DNA from: Muribaculaceae bacterium
GTDB taxonomy: Bacteria > Bacteroidota > Bacteroidia > Bacteroidales > Muribaculaceae
Length of the DNA stretch: 64,000 nt
Reading direction: 5' to 3'
Assembly: GCA_910573745.1 (NCBI GenBank)
Contig: CAJSYI010000012.1
Location: 1 to 64,000, forward strand
Numbering within the stretch: the stretch's first letter is position 1; each line of letters opens with the position of its first letter. The notes beneath the pieces were generated by a model. The model was not told where the DNA came from and did no database searches. It was given only the letters and a program-made list of their open reading frames with translations. Shown here piece by piece: positions 1 to 7,813 of this stretch. The translations under genes and the position numbers were made by a program.

Positions 1-160
1 CGTACATATATATATATGACTGCATATACACACTTGATATAACTTGAGGATGCGGCCGGGGGCAGCCGAAGACCGAAGTCAACTGCAAGTACGGGGATTC
101 GGGCGAGACGCGCACATGGAAAGGCGGACATCGAGACACGCCTCGGCGAAAACCCAGGAT
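1..160. other. Window edge, no gene seen
   Basis: The first 45 bases are AT-rich with a short TA run. The rest is the region downstream of the DUF4294 gene. I see no convincing coding region, RNA or terminator; forward-strand reading frames here run antisense to the DUF4294 gene. Confidence 0.4.
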
Positions 161-799
161 TCAGAGGGCACCTTGCTCTATAAGAGTGGCGATCCGCTCA
201 ATCATGGCGTCTTCCTTGTTCTTGTCGGGATTGTAGCCAGCCTTCATGTTCATGCCGAAGAAGCGGCCGAACGTCTGCCAGAAGCCGGCCCGGAAGGATC
301 CGAGGAACGCCTTGACTATATTGAACGACGACTGGTCGGTCTCGCGGTTGATCAGCTTCAGAAGAACCTTGCCCTGCCCTTTGGTGAATCCCTTCACCAC
401 GGGCTTGTACTGGTCGAAGATGTCTTTTTCGAGGTTCTTGAGGTGGCGTTCGCGTTTTTTCTTGTCTGGAATGGTCTGGATGTATTCGTACGTCTCGCAA
501 AGGGCCTGAAAGGCAAGCTTGGCGTAGGGCAGCGTGCGCCTGACGTCGCGGACGGTGCGCCAATAGAATTCCTCCTGCTTCTTGTCCTTGAACTTCAGGG
601 GAGGATATATGTAGACGTCGCGCAGGAGCGTCATGCGCACCGTGTCGCCATATTCGTCCACGAAACGGTAATATCCGACGACGGGCTTTATGGTTATCTT
701 CGGCGTCGGTCCGGACCGGGCAAACGCCGACTGTGCGGACGCTGCCGACGCCAGCATGACGGTTGCCGATACAATTATGGAGAGCGTTGCTTTCTTCAA
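161..799 (-). CDS. DUF4294 family secreted protein
   Basis: A 212-residue protein with an N-terminal signal peptide (KK, hydrophobic core, cleavage near ASAQSAFA) and a C-terminal half rich in conserved aromatic and basic residues (LINRETDQSSFNIVK, then GFWQTFGRFFGMNMKAGYNP), which I recognise as the DUF4294 family of Bacteroidetes. Function is unknown; it is probably periplasmic or envelope-associated. The start codon is TTG at 797-799. An in-frame TAA lies two codons upstream, so no ATG gives a full signal peptide. The bases just upstream belong to a family A repeat, which may have replaced the original start region. It lies downstream of the wbqC-like gene on the same strand. Confidence 0.8.
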   Translation of the reverse strand: MKKATLSIIVSATVMLASAASAQSAFARSGPTPKITIKPVVGYYRFVDEYGDTVRMTLLRDVYIYPPLKFKDKKQEEFYWRTVRDVRRTLPYAKLAFQALCETYEYIQTIPDKKKRERHLKNLEKDIFDQYKPVVKGFTKGQGKVLLKLINRETDQSSFNIVKAFLGSFRAGFWQTFGRFFGMNMKAGYNPDKNKEDAMIERIATLIEQGAL

Positions 800-800
800 G

Positions 801-897
801 GCTGTTTATGCAGGATTTCAGGACGGATTCGCGCCTCGTTCCAAGGCTCGGAAAGCCCTGTAAAATTCAGAATGAAATTCCAACCACATTCTTAAAA
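801..897 (-). repeat. Family A repeat, short copy
   Basis: Read on the minus strand this matches the left arm of the element at 3644-3926: the segment with ACAGGGCTTTCC, CCTTGGAACGAGGCGC and then GAATCCGTCC. The internal part is missing, so left and right arm pieces are fused into about 95 bp. It fills the gap between the WbqC-like and DUF4294 genes and touches the TTG start of the latter. It looks like a shortened, non-autonomous copy. Confidence 0.65.
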
Positions 898-1437
898 CGC
901 TTCCACAAGGAGGAATATTGCTTCGGGGCCCAAGCGGAATAGCGCGTCGAGCATCGAGAGCGCGGGGTCGGACTGCGCCCGGAGCCTTTTCGCCTCGGCC
1001 ACCACCGCCTCCGAGGGCGCCCGCAGCTCCGGGGCGAGAACGTCGAGGCGGAGGGCGCGGCGAATCTCCGCGTCGATGGCCGCGTTGAGGCCGAAGAGCG
1101 ATTCAGGCGGGTCGGCGATGATGCCGGAAACCGCAGGGAAGTAATGGGCGAAGAAAGGCGCGCGGCCATAGACGGCCTCCAGCGCGCCGAGATGCACACG
1201 AGGCCAGTCCCCGTGGAGGGAGATGCGCGGAGAGCGGAGGTCGGCCTGCGCCTCGGCGCGCCCGCCGCAGGCATGCTCCAGCCTCTTCAGTGAGCGCGAG
1301 CCGCCTTCGACGGGAACCGTAAGCAAAACGCCGCGCCCGATGAGGGCGCGGTTGCAATGCCTTATGTCTGCGGCCCCGCCCCGGTAATACGCGAGGGAGG
1401 CGCAATACGGAACGTACTGCGGGGAATGAATCACCAT
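892..1437 (-). CDS. WbqC-like family protein
   Basis: A 181-residue protein whose start (SPQYVPYCASLAYYRGG, then ADIRHCNRALIGRGVLLTVPVEGG) fits the WbqC-like family: a QY..P motif near the N-terminus and an LT(V/I)PVE strand. Known members are cytoplasmic proteins next to polysaccharide or lipid genes; the reaction is not established here. The ATG at 1435-1437 overlaps the stop codon of the signal peptidase gene (1431-1433), implying translational coupling. The dapB-lepB-wbqC order is common in Bacteroidales. At about 180 residues it is slightly shorter than the usual 200 or so. Confidence 0.7.
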   Translation of the reverse strand: MVIHSPQYVPYCASLAYYRGGAADIRHCNRALIGRGVLLTVPVEGGSRSLKRLEHACGGRAEAQADLRSPRISLHGDWPRVHLGALEAVYGRAPFFAHYFPAVSGIIADPPESLFGLNAAIDAEIRRALRLDVLAPELRAPSEAVVAEAKRLRAQSDPALSMLDALFRLGPEAIFLLVEAF

Positions 1438-2846
1438 TTCTTCGAGTCGGGGTTCGCGTCGCGGAGAATGCGGCCGAACCGTATCTTACCGTCGAACCAT
1501 CCGCGTTCCTCGTCGAAAGACACCAGTATCAACGCCGGAGAGCCTACGATGTGGTCTTCCGGCACGAATCCCCAGTAGCGGGAGTCGGCGGAACGGTCGC
1601 GGTTGTCGCCCATCATCCAGTAATAGTCCATCTTGAACGTGTAATGGTCGGCAGGCTTGCCGTTGATGAAAATCTTCCCGTCGCGCACCTGAAGGTCGTT
1701 GCCCTCGTAGACGCGTATCGCGCGTTCATATAAAGGAAGGTTGTTGAGCGTCAGGCGGAGCGTCGCGCCGCGCTTCGGAATCCAGAACTCGCCCATGTCG
1801 GGACGCGTCCATCCGTAAGGGGCGCCGAGGGGCCACATGCCGCCGAGGTCGTAAAGCCCGCTCTGCGACTCGCGGATGAGCGGCGCGATCACCTCAGGCC
1901 AGGCCTCCACCTTCTTCTTCATCTCCGCCGTGAGCGGCACGTCGTAGAAACGGTAGCCCCCGTAAGGGTGCTGCACCGGGCCGTTGCCGCAGTCGTCGGC
2001 ACGCACTCCGAGGTCGAGCCATTTCTGCGGGTCAACCGGGCCGTTGACGGGTATAATGTAGTTGAACTGCACCTCCGACGGCTGCGCTATCTTCCTGCCG
2101 TCGATGAATATCTCGTCGGCGACTATCCTGAGACGCTCGCCGGGGAGGCCGACGGTGCGCTTCACATAGTTCTCGCGCCTGTCCACAGGCCGCCAGACAA
2201 CGTCGCCGAACTCGGCCTTGTTGGCACGCACATACGCCGCCGGGTCAGAGACGCCGTTGCGGCGCAGCTCATTGCAGATCTGGTAATAGTCGGGGTTCTG
2301 CATCTTGAGGGCCACGGTGTCGCCCTGCGGATAGTTGAAGACCACTATGTCGCCGCGCCTTATCTTCCGGAGGCCGGGCAGGCGGTGGTATTCGAGCTGC
2401 GGCTTCTCAAGATAGCTTTTGGTGTCCACTATCGGGAGCGTGTGCTGCGCGAGAGGGAAATGGAGCGGGGTCTGCGGCACCCGAGGGCCGTAGATGGTCT
2501 TGTTCACCCACAGATAGTCGCCCACGAGCAGGGACTTCTCGAGCGAGGACGACGGAATCTTGTAGTTCTGGCCTATGAAGGCGAAGATTATGTAGACGAG
2601 CACCAGCGCGTAGACGATGGCGTCCACCCATCCCATGACCACCCGCGTGGGCCTGGACTTCGACTTCTTCCACCATGTGAAGGGTATGTAGCCGGTTATG
2701 TATATGTCGGCGAGCAGGGGCCACACGAGGAGGAGCCACGGGTTGCCGATCCATATCACGAAGAGGAAAAAGAGGAGCGAGACCGCCGCGAAACGTATCC
2801 AACGGGTGGTTTTTACTTCAGACAGCCTGTCTTTGAAAGATTTCAT
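1431..2846 (-). CDS. lepB: Signal peptidase I
   Basis: Family S26 serine protease that removes signal peptides from exported proteins at the inner membrane. From the ATG at 2844-2846 it has 471 residues: two N-terminal hydrophobic segments (about 16-48 and 76-94), the nucleophile motif IPSSSL (Ser near 101), a general-base Lys in NYVKRTVGLPGE, and the conserved box GDNRDRSADSRYWGFV. Long insertions between boxes are usual for Bacteroidales homologues. A longer start at 2891 would overlap the dapB stop and adds residues with no family match, so the internal Met was chosen. It follows dapB with a 35-base gap, probably in one operon. Confidence 0.93.
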   Translation of the reverse strand: MKSFKDRLSEVKTTRWIRFAAVSLLFFLFVIWIGNPWLLLVWPLLADIYITGYIPFTWWKKSKSRPTRVVMGWVDAIVYALVLVYIIFAFIGQNYKIPSSSLEKSLLVGDYLWVNKTIYGPRVPQTPLHFPLAQHTLPIVDTKSYLEKPQLEYHRLPGLRKIRRGDIVVFNYPQGDTVALKMQNPDYYQICNELRRNGVSDPAAYVRANKAEFGDVVWRPVDRRENYVKRTVGLPGERLRIVADEIFIDGRKIAQPSEVQFNYIIPVNGPVDPQKWLDLGVRADDCGNGPVQHPYGGYRFYDVPLTAEMKKKVEAWPEVIAPLIRESQSGLYDLGGMWPLGAPYGWTRPDMGEFWIPKRGATLRLTLNNLPLYERAIRVYEGNDLQVRDGKIFINGKPADHYTFKMDYYWMMGDNRDRSADSRYWGFVPEDHIVGSPALILVSFDEERGWFDGKIRFGRILRDANPDSKKW

Positions 2847-2881
2847 GATTCTATAGAGATGATTGAGGACATTAGAGATGA

Positions 2882-3637
2882 TTAAGGACATTCTATGATT
2901 TCAGACATCATGTCGTCCATGGTGAAGAACCCCTTGCGGCCCTGAAGCCACTCGGCGGCCATGACCGCGCCGAGGGCGAACCCTTCGCGCGACTTCGCGG
3001 AGTGGGACAGCGTGATCGAATCGACCGGACTGTCCCAGACCACTGTGTGGATGCCCGGCACCTCGCCCCTGCGCTCATGGGCCACGGGAAGCGTACGCCC
3101 GCCGGCCCCGGCCGCACCGGAATGCGGCACCTCCGCAGGCTCCTGCCAGGAATCGAGGCGGGCGGATGCGGCCACGATGTCGTCGGCTATGGTGATCGCC
3201 GTGCCGGAAGGATGGTCGAGTTTATGCACATGGTGCACCTCCAGCATCGAAGGGGAATACTGGGGGAAGCGGTCCATCAGCCGGGCGAGACAGCGGTTCA
3301 CGGCACGGAAAAGGTAGACGCCGACGGAGAAGTTGGTGCTGTGGAAGAGCGTCCCGTCCCCACGCAGGCACATCTCCCTGACCTCGGGAAGCGAACCGTC
3401 CCATCCGGTGGTGCCGGAGACAACCGGCACGCCGGCCGCGAAGGCGCGGAGTATGTTGCCCGCGGCGGCATCGGGCCGCGAGAACTCGATGGCCACATCG
3501 GCCTCGCGGAATCCGGGCGAGGCGGTGTCGGCGATGTTTTCCACGTCGATGCGCGCGCAGACGCTGTGTCCGCGCTCCTGAGCAATGCGCTCTATCATAT
3601 GTCCCATGCGGCCATAGCCTATGATTGCTATTTTCAT
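2882..3637 (-). CDS. dapB: 4-hydroxy-tetrahydrodipicolinate reductase
   Basis: A 251-residue cytoplasmic enzyme of the diaminopimelate/lysine pathway that reduces hydroxy-tetrahydrodipicolinate with NAD(P)H. The N-terminus MKIAIIGYGRMGHMIE is the dinucleotide-binding fold, SGTTGW follows the nucleotide domain, and HHVHKLDHPSGTA carries the catalytic His/Lys region and SGT substrate loop. The start at 3635-3637 gives the typical family length; a much longer open frame upstream runs through a repeat element and is not coding. A family A repeat begins six bases upstream of the start, so the promoter must lie inside or beyond it. Confidence 0.95.
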   Translation of the reverse strand: MKIAIIGYGRMGHMIERIAQERGHSVCARIDVENIADTASPGFREADVAIEFSRPDAAAGNILRAFAAGVPVVSGTTGWDGSLPEVREMCLRGDGTLFHSTNFSVGVYLFRAVNRCLARLMDRFPQYSPSMLEVHHVHKLDHPSGTAITIADDIVAASARLDSWQEPAEVPHSGAAGAGGRTLPVAHERRGEVPGIHTVVWDSPVDSITLSHSAKSREGFALGAVMAAEWLQGRKGFFTMDDMMSEIIECP

Positions 3638-3643
3638 TTTCTC

Positions 3644-3926
3644 TAAGAGTGTGTTTGAATTTTTATTCTGATTTTTACAGGCAGTTTTACAGGGCTTTCC
3701 GGGCCTTGGAACGAGGCGCATAGCGGCCTGTGCAACGAGTGAAAGGCCGGAAAGGACGTGAAAATGCCGTAGTGTGCCGTTCGAGTGTGCCTTTATGGGT
3801 CTTTCGGCCGTCTTCACGCCTTTGCCTCGGTCATGCAGCCCGCTGCACTCCCTCGTCTGCATGCGCGAATCCGTCCCGAAATCCTCCATAAAAAATCCTG
3901 AAGAAAAATTCCAAACACACTCTAAG
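3644..3926. mobile_element. Family A MITE-like element
   Basis: About 283 bp with imperfect terminal inverted repeats: the left end reads AGAGTGTGTTTGAATTTTT and the right end, read in reverse, AGAGTGTGTTTGGAATTTTT. It contains no convincing gene. It fills the space between the dapB start (3637) and the stop of the next gene (3931). The left 80 bp recur nearly unchanged at 15990-16070 and, shortened, at 801-897. Size, lack of a gene and terminal repeats suggest a miniature transposable element mobilised by a transposase elsewhere. Confidence 0.8.
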
Positions 3927-3930
3927 ATTG

Positions 3931-4890
3931 TCAATAGACGAAAGCGATGTTGTCGATGTCGAGGGTGATGCCTTCCGTGATGACGAAAGGCTCTCCGCAG
4001 GAGGTGGAGGCCATCAGCAGCACGTGGGTCGGTGCGGTTCCGGCAGGATCCCAGCCGACTTCGTGCACAGGCACGAGCTTCCCCTTGGAATTGTACGCGT
4101 AATATGCCTTCTTGCCGTCGAGCAGCCCCATATAAGGCTTGAAGAAAGGCTTCTTCGTTATGTCGCCGTAATGGATCGGGAGGCGGTGCCCCACGGTCCA
4201 TGGCACGCTCCGGGCGTAGCGTTCGCGCCCCGTGCCGACGCGGTGGGCGTATATGTTCCCCTTGGAGTCTTCCCAACGACGCTGGAGCAGGACGTAGACC
4301 TCGGCGTTGTCGCGCCCCGGGAGCGTCTTCTTGGCGGAAAGCCCGGTGGCGCGGGTGCGCGTGTTGAGGTTGGGCATCATGACAGCGAAGTCGTACTGGA
4401 TGGCCTTGGGACGCTTCGTGAAAGGAATCCCCATCTCCATGTTGGTGAACGGGCCTTTTGTCGACGTTACAGGCTCCTTCATCCGGCCGAGGAATATGGT
4501 TCCCGCCACTGCGGCGTCGAGGTTTATGATTCCGAGCACCTTCACCTCCTCCATCTTGCTCTGCAGGCGCGCCACGAGGTTTCCTCCGCGCTTCACGGGA
4601 GCGACGGAATTGGAGCCTTTCACGATGCCCGACACCTTGGCGTAGACGTTGCTCGTGGCCCACGGTGAGCCGCCGAGGTTGCGGTAGGGCTTGTTGCCCG
4701 CCGCATGTCCGGACGGGGCTACCTCGTATATTGTCTTACGCTTGCCTCCGATCACCTTCGACTCGGTGATTTCGCGGGTGTACCAGCTGGAGAAATCGGC
4801 ATAACGAATCTTCTCCACCCTCTCCGCATCGGCGCCGGAAACCGCCGCAAATAAGGCGGCGGCAACGGCAAGGGATTTCATGGCGTTCAT
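3931..4890 (-). CDS. PCMD-like secreted protein
   Basis: A 319-residue protein with a clear signal peptide (MNAMKSLAVAAALFAAVSGADA). The mature part has LGGSPWATSNVYAKVSG, NSVAPVKRGG and FTNMEMGIPFTKRPKAIQYDFAV, which resemble the PCMD (putative carbohydrate metabolism) domain of Bacteroidetes surface proteins, followed by a C-terminal strand ending DIDNIAFVY as in other jelly-roll domains. The role is inferred as periplasmic or surface glycan binding; no catalytic residues can be named. It has its own promoter upstream. Confidence 0.55.
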   Translation of the reverse strand: MNAMKSLAVAAALFAAVSGADAERVEKIRYADFSSWYTREITESKVIGGKRKTIYEVAPSGHAAGNKPYRNLGGSPWATSNVYAKVSGIVKGSNSVAPVKRGGNLVARLQSKMEEVKVLGIINLDAAVAGTIFLGRMKEPVTSTKGPFTNMEMGIPFTKRPKAIQYDFAVMMPNLNTRTRATGLSAKKTLPGRDNAEVYVLLQRRWEDSKGNIYAHRVGTGRERYARSVPWTVGHRLPIHYGDITKKPFFKPYMGLLDGKKAYYAYNSKGKLVPVHEVGWDPAGTAPTHVLLMASTSCGEPFVITEGITLDIDNIAFVY

Positions 4891-4921
4891 TCGGGAAAGT
4901 CAGTTATAGTCAACACGGTTG

Positions 4922-4953
4922 CAAAATTAGCAATTTTTTCTTTTCCGTGCAAA
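4922..4953 (-). promoter_or_regulatory. Bacteroidetes promoter of the PCMD-like gene
   Basis: On the minus strand a -33 TTTG (4950-4953) and a -7 TAATTTTG (4922-4929) are separated by 20 bp, exact matches to the Bacteroides primary sigma factor consensus. The implied start of transcription, near 4915, lies about 25 bases before the ATG at 4890. Confidence 0.75.
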
Positions 4954-5054
4954 TCCTTTGATTATCAGCTCTGTTTTAATGCATCAGGCACTAATGGCAT
5001 ACTTTTTTAGGGAGGAAGAAGCTTCGGCTGCCGACAGAGCCTCATTTGCCATGA

Positions 5055-5318
5055 CTACACTGTGATTATTGATTTGCCGAAAAACGTGGAAAGCATGGCA
5101 AGGGTAGAGATAGTGAAGTTGTGCTGTCCGCTGAGCCATTTGGTGATTTCGCTCGGACGGCGTCCCAAAGCATCGGCAAACTGTTTCTTTGACAATCCGC
5201 GTTCCCGCATAAGGTCATATATGCGGTCGGATATTGCAAAGGAGAGTCTTGCGCTCTCCCTTTCTTCCACAGGTATCTCCTTAAACAAGCGCGGGAGCAG
5301 ATCTAAGTTCTCTTTCAT
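5055..5318 (-). CDS. XRE-type antitoxin
   Basis: An 87-residue helix-turn-helix protein: LSKKQFADALGRRPSEITKWLSGQHNFTIS is a canonical Cro/C1-type domain in the middle of the protein. Its start overlaps the stop of the upstream gene by four bases, the arrangement of type II toxin-antitoxin pairs in which the toxin is first (HigBA-like). Known HigA-type antitoxins bind and neutralise the partner and repress their own promoter. The antitoxin role is inferred from domain and order. Confidence 0.75.
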   Translation of the reverse strand: MKENLDLLPRLFKEIPVEERESARLSFAISDRIYDLMRERGLSKKQFADALGRRPSEITKWLSGQHNFTISTLAMLSTFFGKSIITV

Positions 5319-5794
5319 AGCTCAAAAGTTTTATCAGTGTCGATTATATTCTCGGTTATCACTACCGAGCCGTCTTTAACACCTGATTTGAGCAGTTCCT
5401 CAAACTTTTGCAGGGTTACGACGTATCCTTGAAGCACATTGTCCTCCTCATATGTCCGGGTTGTTTTCACACCTCCGTTACCGAGGATTATTATCTTATC
5501 CGACAGCCGCAGGGCATACAGACGCAGTTTGGAGCGTAAGGCAGGAAGCGCCACCACCGAATCGCGCATCTTTCCCTCGTTGCGAAAATAGCGTTCAAGT
5601 GCTCCGCGCTCTATTATTTGCTCTACATACCGGATAATGGCGCGATAATCGGCATTCAACTGAGAATCCTCTCTGAATTTAGCGACAAATTTATTGAACT
5701 CATCCAATTCGTCGCCAAGGAATTGAATGCTATAAACAGTGCATTTGTCGCTGTCATTAAGTAGTATAAGCTCGACTTCGCTCATCGGTGGCAT
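5315..5794 (-). CDS. Putative toxin partner of XRE antitoxin
   Basis: A 159-residue protein from the ATG at 5792-5794 (another Met at 5783-5785 is possible). It begins with strands (EVELILLNDSDKCTVYSIQF) and has an alkaline central part (LPALRSKLRLYALRLSDKIIILGNGGVKTTRTYEED). The segment LRLYALRLSDKIIILGNGG resembles the core of RelE/HigB-type ribonuclease folds (R.Y.....G..i.lL.g..KK). It overlaps the antitoxin start by four bases. The toxin call is moderate: it is longer than a typical HigB and I cannot place the catalytic residues with certainty. Confidence 0.55.
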   Translation of the reverse strand: MPPMSEVELILLNDSDKCTVYSIQFLGDELDEFNKFVAKFREDSQLNADYRAIIRYVEQIIERGALERYFRNEGKMRDSVVALPALRSKLRLYALRLSDKIIILGNGGVKTTRTYEEDNVLQGYVVTLQKFEELLKSGVKDGSVVITENIIDTDKTFEL

Positions 5795-5816
5795 CTTGTG
5801 TTTTGATATTATAACG

Positions 5817-5850
5817 CAAAGATACAACAATAATTTCACTTAAAAGTGAA
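5817..5850 (-). promoter_or_regulatory. Promoter and operator of the toxin-antitoxin pair
   Basis: On the minus strand TATCTTTG (5817-5824) is a perfect -7 box. An inverted repeat, TTCACTT-AA-AAGTGAA, at 5835-5850 covers the place where the -33 box would be (5844 on). A palindrome over the promoter fits autorepression by the XRE antitoxin. No clean TTTG is present at -33. Confidence 0.6.
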
Positions 5851-5929
5851 CTGCCGCAAATTTTATCGCTTGAAATCCCTTTTTCTCGCTTTTATATCGT
5901 TGAATATTGGCCGCAAATCAGCAAAACGG

Positions 5930-6844
5930 TCAGAATATGGAATTGCCGAGGCGGGTCGTGAAACGCTCCAGCGCCTCTATGCCGACAAGCGAATTGCCGC
6001 ATTCGTCAAGCCCGGGGCTCCACACCGCCACGCTCAGATGGCCGGGAATCACGGCCACTATCCCTCCCCCGACACCGCTCTTGCCCGGCATACCTACCCG
6101 GAAGGCGAAGTCGCCGCTTTCGTCGTAGAAACCGCAGGTGAGCATCAGGGCGTTAAGCCTCTTCGACTGGCTGAGGGTCAGAATCCTCCGGCCGTCCACC
6201 GGGTTGAAGCCTCGGGCGGCGAGGAAAAGGAAGGCACGGGCCAGCTCGCCGCAGGTCATGGAGATGCTGCACTGGTGGCAATACACGTCAACGAGCGTTT
6301 CGACGCACCCACGGATGTTGCCGAAGCTCTTCATGAGGTATGCCAGCGCGCTGTTGCGGCTTGAATGCTCTATCTCCGAACGCGCCACCTCCTTGTCGAA
6401 GTATATGTCTTCCGATCCGGAGAGGCTGCGGACAAACTCCAGCAGTGCCTCTTTCGGCCTGTCATAAAAGCCTATGAGGCGGTCGGTTACCGCCAACGCC
6501 CCGGCGTTTATGAACGGATTGCGCGGCCTCCCCTTCTCATATTCGAGCTGAACGAGCGAATTGAAAGGGTTGCCGGAGGGTTCGCGGCCCACGAACTTCC
6601 ACACGTCCTCGCCAAGGCGGCGCACCACCATGGTCAGCGCGAAGACTTTGGAAATGCTTTGTATGGAGAATTTCGTTTCCCAGTCACCTGCGCCTGCCAT
6701 GACGCCGTCGGGGGTGGCCACGGCGATGCCGAACTTTGAAGGGTCGGCCGACGCCAGTGCGGGTATGTAGTCCGCCACCCTGCCGGCTCCCCTCAATGGC
6801 GACACGTCGGCCAAAACTGAATCAATAATTTCCTGATAATCCAT
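5930..6844 (-). CDS. glsA: Glutaminase
   Basis: A 304-residue enzyme of the serine beta-lactamase-like glutaminase family, converting glutamine to glutamate and ammonia in the cytoplasm. Seen: the nucleophile motif FSIQSISKVF (Ser-x-x-Lys), NPFINAGALAVTD, the region EVARSEIEHSSRNSALAYLMKSFGN, and GMPGKSGVGGGI near the C-terminus. The start at 6842-6844 (MDYQEII) gives the standard family length; the 29-residue extension to 6931 is not conserved and contains a -7 box (TACCTTTG on the minus strand, 6910-6917), so it is probably leader. Confidence 0.93.
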   Translation of the reverse strand: MDYQEIIDSVLADVSPLRGAGRVADYIPALASADPSKFGIAVATPDGVMAGAGDWETKFSIQSISKVFALTMVVRRLGEDVWKFVGREPSGNPFNSLVQLEYEKGRPRNPFINAGALAVTDRLIGFYDRPKEALLEFVRSLSGSEDIYFDKEVARSEIEHSSRNSALAYLMKSFGNIRGCVETLVDVYCHQCSISMTCGELARAFLFLAARGFNPVDGRRILTLSQSKRLNALMLTCGFYDESGDFAFRVGMPGKSGVGGGIVAVIPGHLSVAVWSPGLDECGNSLVGIEALERFTTRLGNSIF

Positions 6845-6909
6845 ATTTTGAAGATTGAAATCGGCAATAAGCGAACACCTCCCTTCCGGAACACCCGCCA
6901 ACCGCAATG

Positions 6910-6917
6910 CAAAGGTA
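6910..6917 (-). promoter_or_regulatory. Likely -7 box for glsA
   Basis: TACCTTTG on the minus strand matches TAnnTTTG. No good TTTG is seen 19-20 bp upstream, so this is a weaker call. It lies 65 bases ahead of the chosen glsA start. Confidence 0.4.
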
Positions 6918-7042
6918 GTCATTTTCTGCATCTACACATCCTCCTGCGTCTTTTTTCTCCAAAAATCAGCTTATGGACTCTTACTGCGAAAAAACGGGGG
7001 TCATCAGCCGAAGGCCGTGTCAATCCGCAAAGTCTGTCCGCA

Positions 7043-7062
7043 GGTCGCTGCATGCAGCGACC
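7043..7062. repeat. Perfect 20-bp palindrome
   Basis: GGTCGCTGCATGCAGCGACC is its own reverse complement. A related stem (GGGTCGC...GCGACCC) recurs at 15857-15895 after the Crp/Fnr gene, so this is a dispersed hairpin rather than a gene-specific site. It could act as a bidirectional terminator between glsA and the tatD-like gene. Confidence 0.6.
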
Positions 7063-7156
7063 CTACATCAGGACAACGCTTCGCATACTTCTGTAATTTG
7101 GTGACGAAAACGCATATACGAACTTTTGGCTCGGATTTTGCATTAGAAATGAGACT

Positions 7157-7801
7157 ATGATCCTCGATTGCCATACCCATCTTGCGCCGCCGCGGCCTGA
7201 GGCCGTGGTGTGCGCCTCGCCGGCCGGATTCGTGCCGGCCGGCGGACAGCTGTATTCGCTCGGCATACATCCGTGGAGGCCGGAAGAGGCCACGGAGGAA
7301 AACTTCGGCCTCCTCGCGCGGCTTGCCGGAATGCCGGAAGTGGCGGCCATCGGCGAGGCCGGCGTGGACCAGCTGCGCGGCGGCCCCATGTACAGGCAGA
7401 TGCTGGCCTTCAGACGCCAGATAGAGATTTCCGAGGCAGCGGGCAAGCCGCTCGTAGTCCACGACGTAAAGGCCCACGACTCTGTGGCCGGCCTGCGCCG
7501 CGACTATGCCCCCGTGCAGCCTTGGATCCTGCACGGATTCCGGGCGAAACCCACGGTGGCGAAGATGATGCTGCAGGCCTCCGACGGCTTCTGGTTCTCT
7601 TTCGGCGAGAAGTTCAACCCCGACGCGCTCAGGGCAGTGCCACGGGAACGGATACTCGCTGAGACCGACGAGTCGGCATTGGACATCAGGCAGATAATAG
7701 CCCGGCTTTCCGAAGCCTTGGGCGAAGACCTCACGGAAACCATAGCCGCCAACTCCGCCCGCGTGTTCGCCACGGCGCACAGGGCGGCTGACTCCCGATG
7801 A
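7157..7801 (+). CDS. TatD family metal-dependent hydrolase
   Basis: A 214-residue TIM-barrel amidohydrolase-type protein: CHTH (residues 5-8) for metal binding, GEAGVD with the conserved Glu, VVHDVK and LHGF with the two metal His residues, and AETDES with the terminal Asp. TatD relatives are deoxyribonucleases or phosphoesterases in the cytoplasm. It is shorter than the usual 250-260 residues because loops are trimmed, which is common in Bacteroidetes members. It is on the plus strand, diverging from glsA and converging with the next gene. Confidence 0.85.
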   Translation: MILDCHTHLAPPRPEAVVCASPAGFVPAGGQLYSLGIHPWRPEEATEENFGLLARLAGMPEVAAIGEAGVDQLRGGPMYRQMLAFRRQIEISEAAGKPLVVHDVKAHDSVAGLRRDYAPVQPWILHGFRAKPTVAKMMLQASDGFWFSFGEKFNPDALRAVPRERILAETDESALDIRQIIARLSEALGEDLTETIAANSARVFATAHRAADSR

Positions 7802-7813
7802 CCCCGCCCGGGG

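Noticed and set aside
44-895. Long plus-strand open frame opposite the DUF4294 gene
   Set aside because: Antisense to a gene with a signal peptide and family match; composition is that of a high-GC shadow frame.
2882-4663. A 593-codon frame running from dapB through the upstream region
   Set aside because: Only the last 251 codons match DapB; the upstream part crosses a repeat element and lies antisense to the PCMD-like gene.
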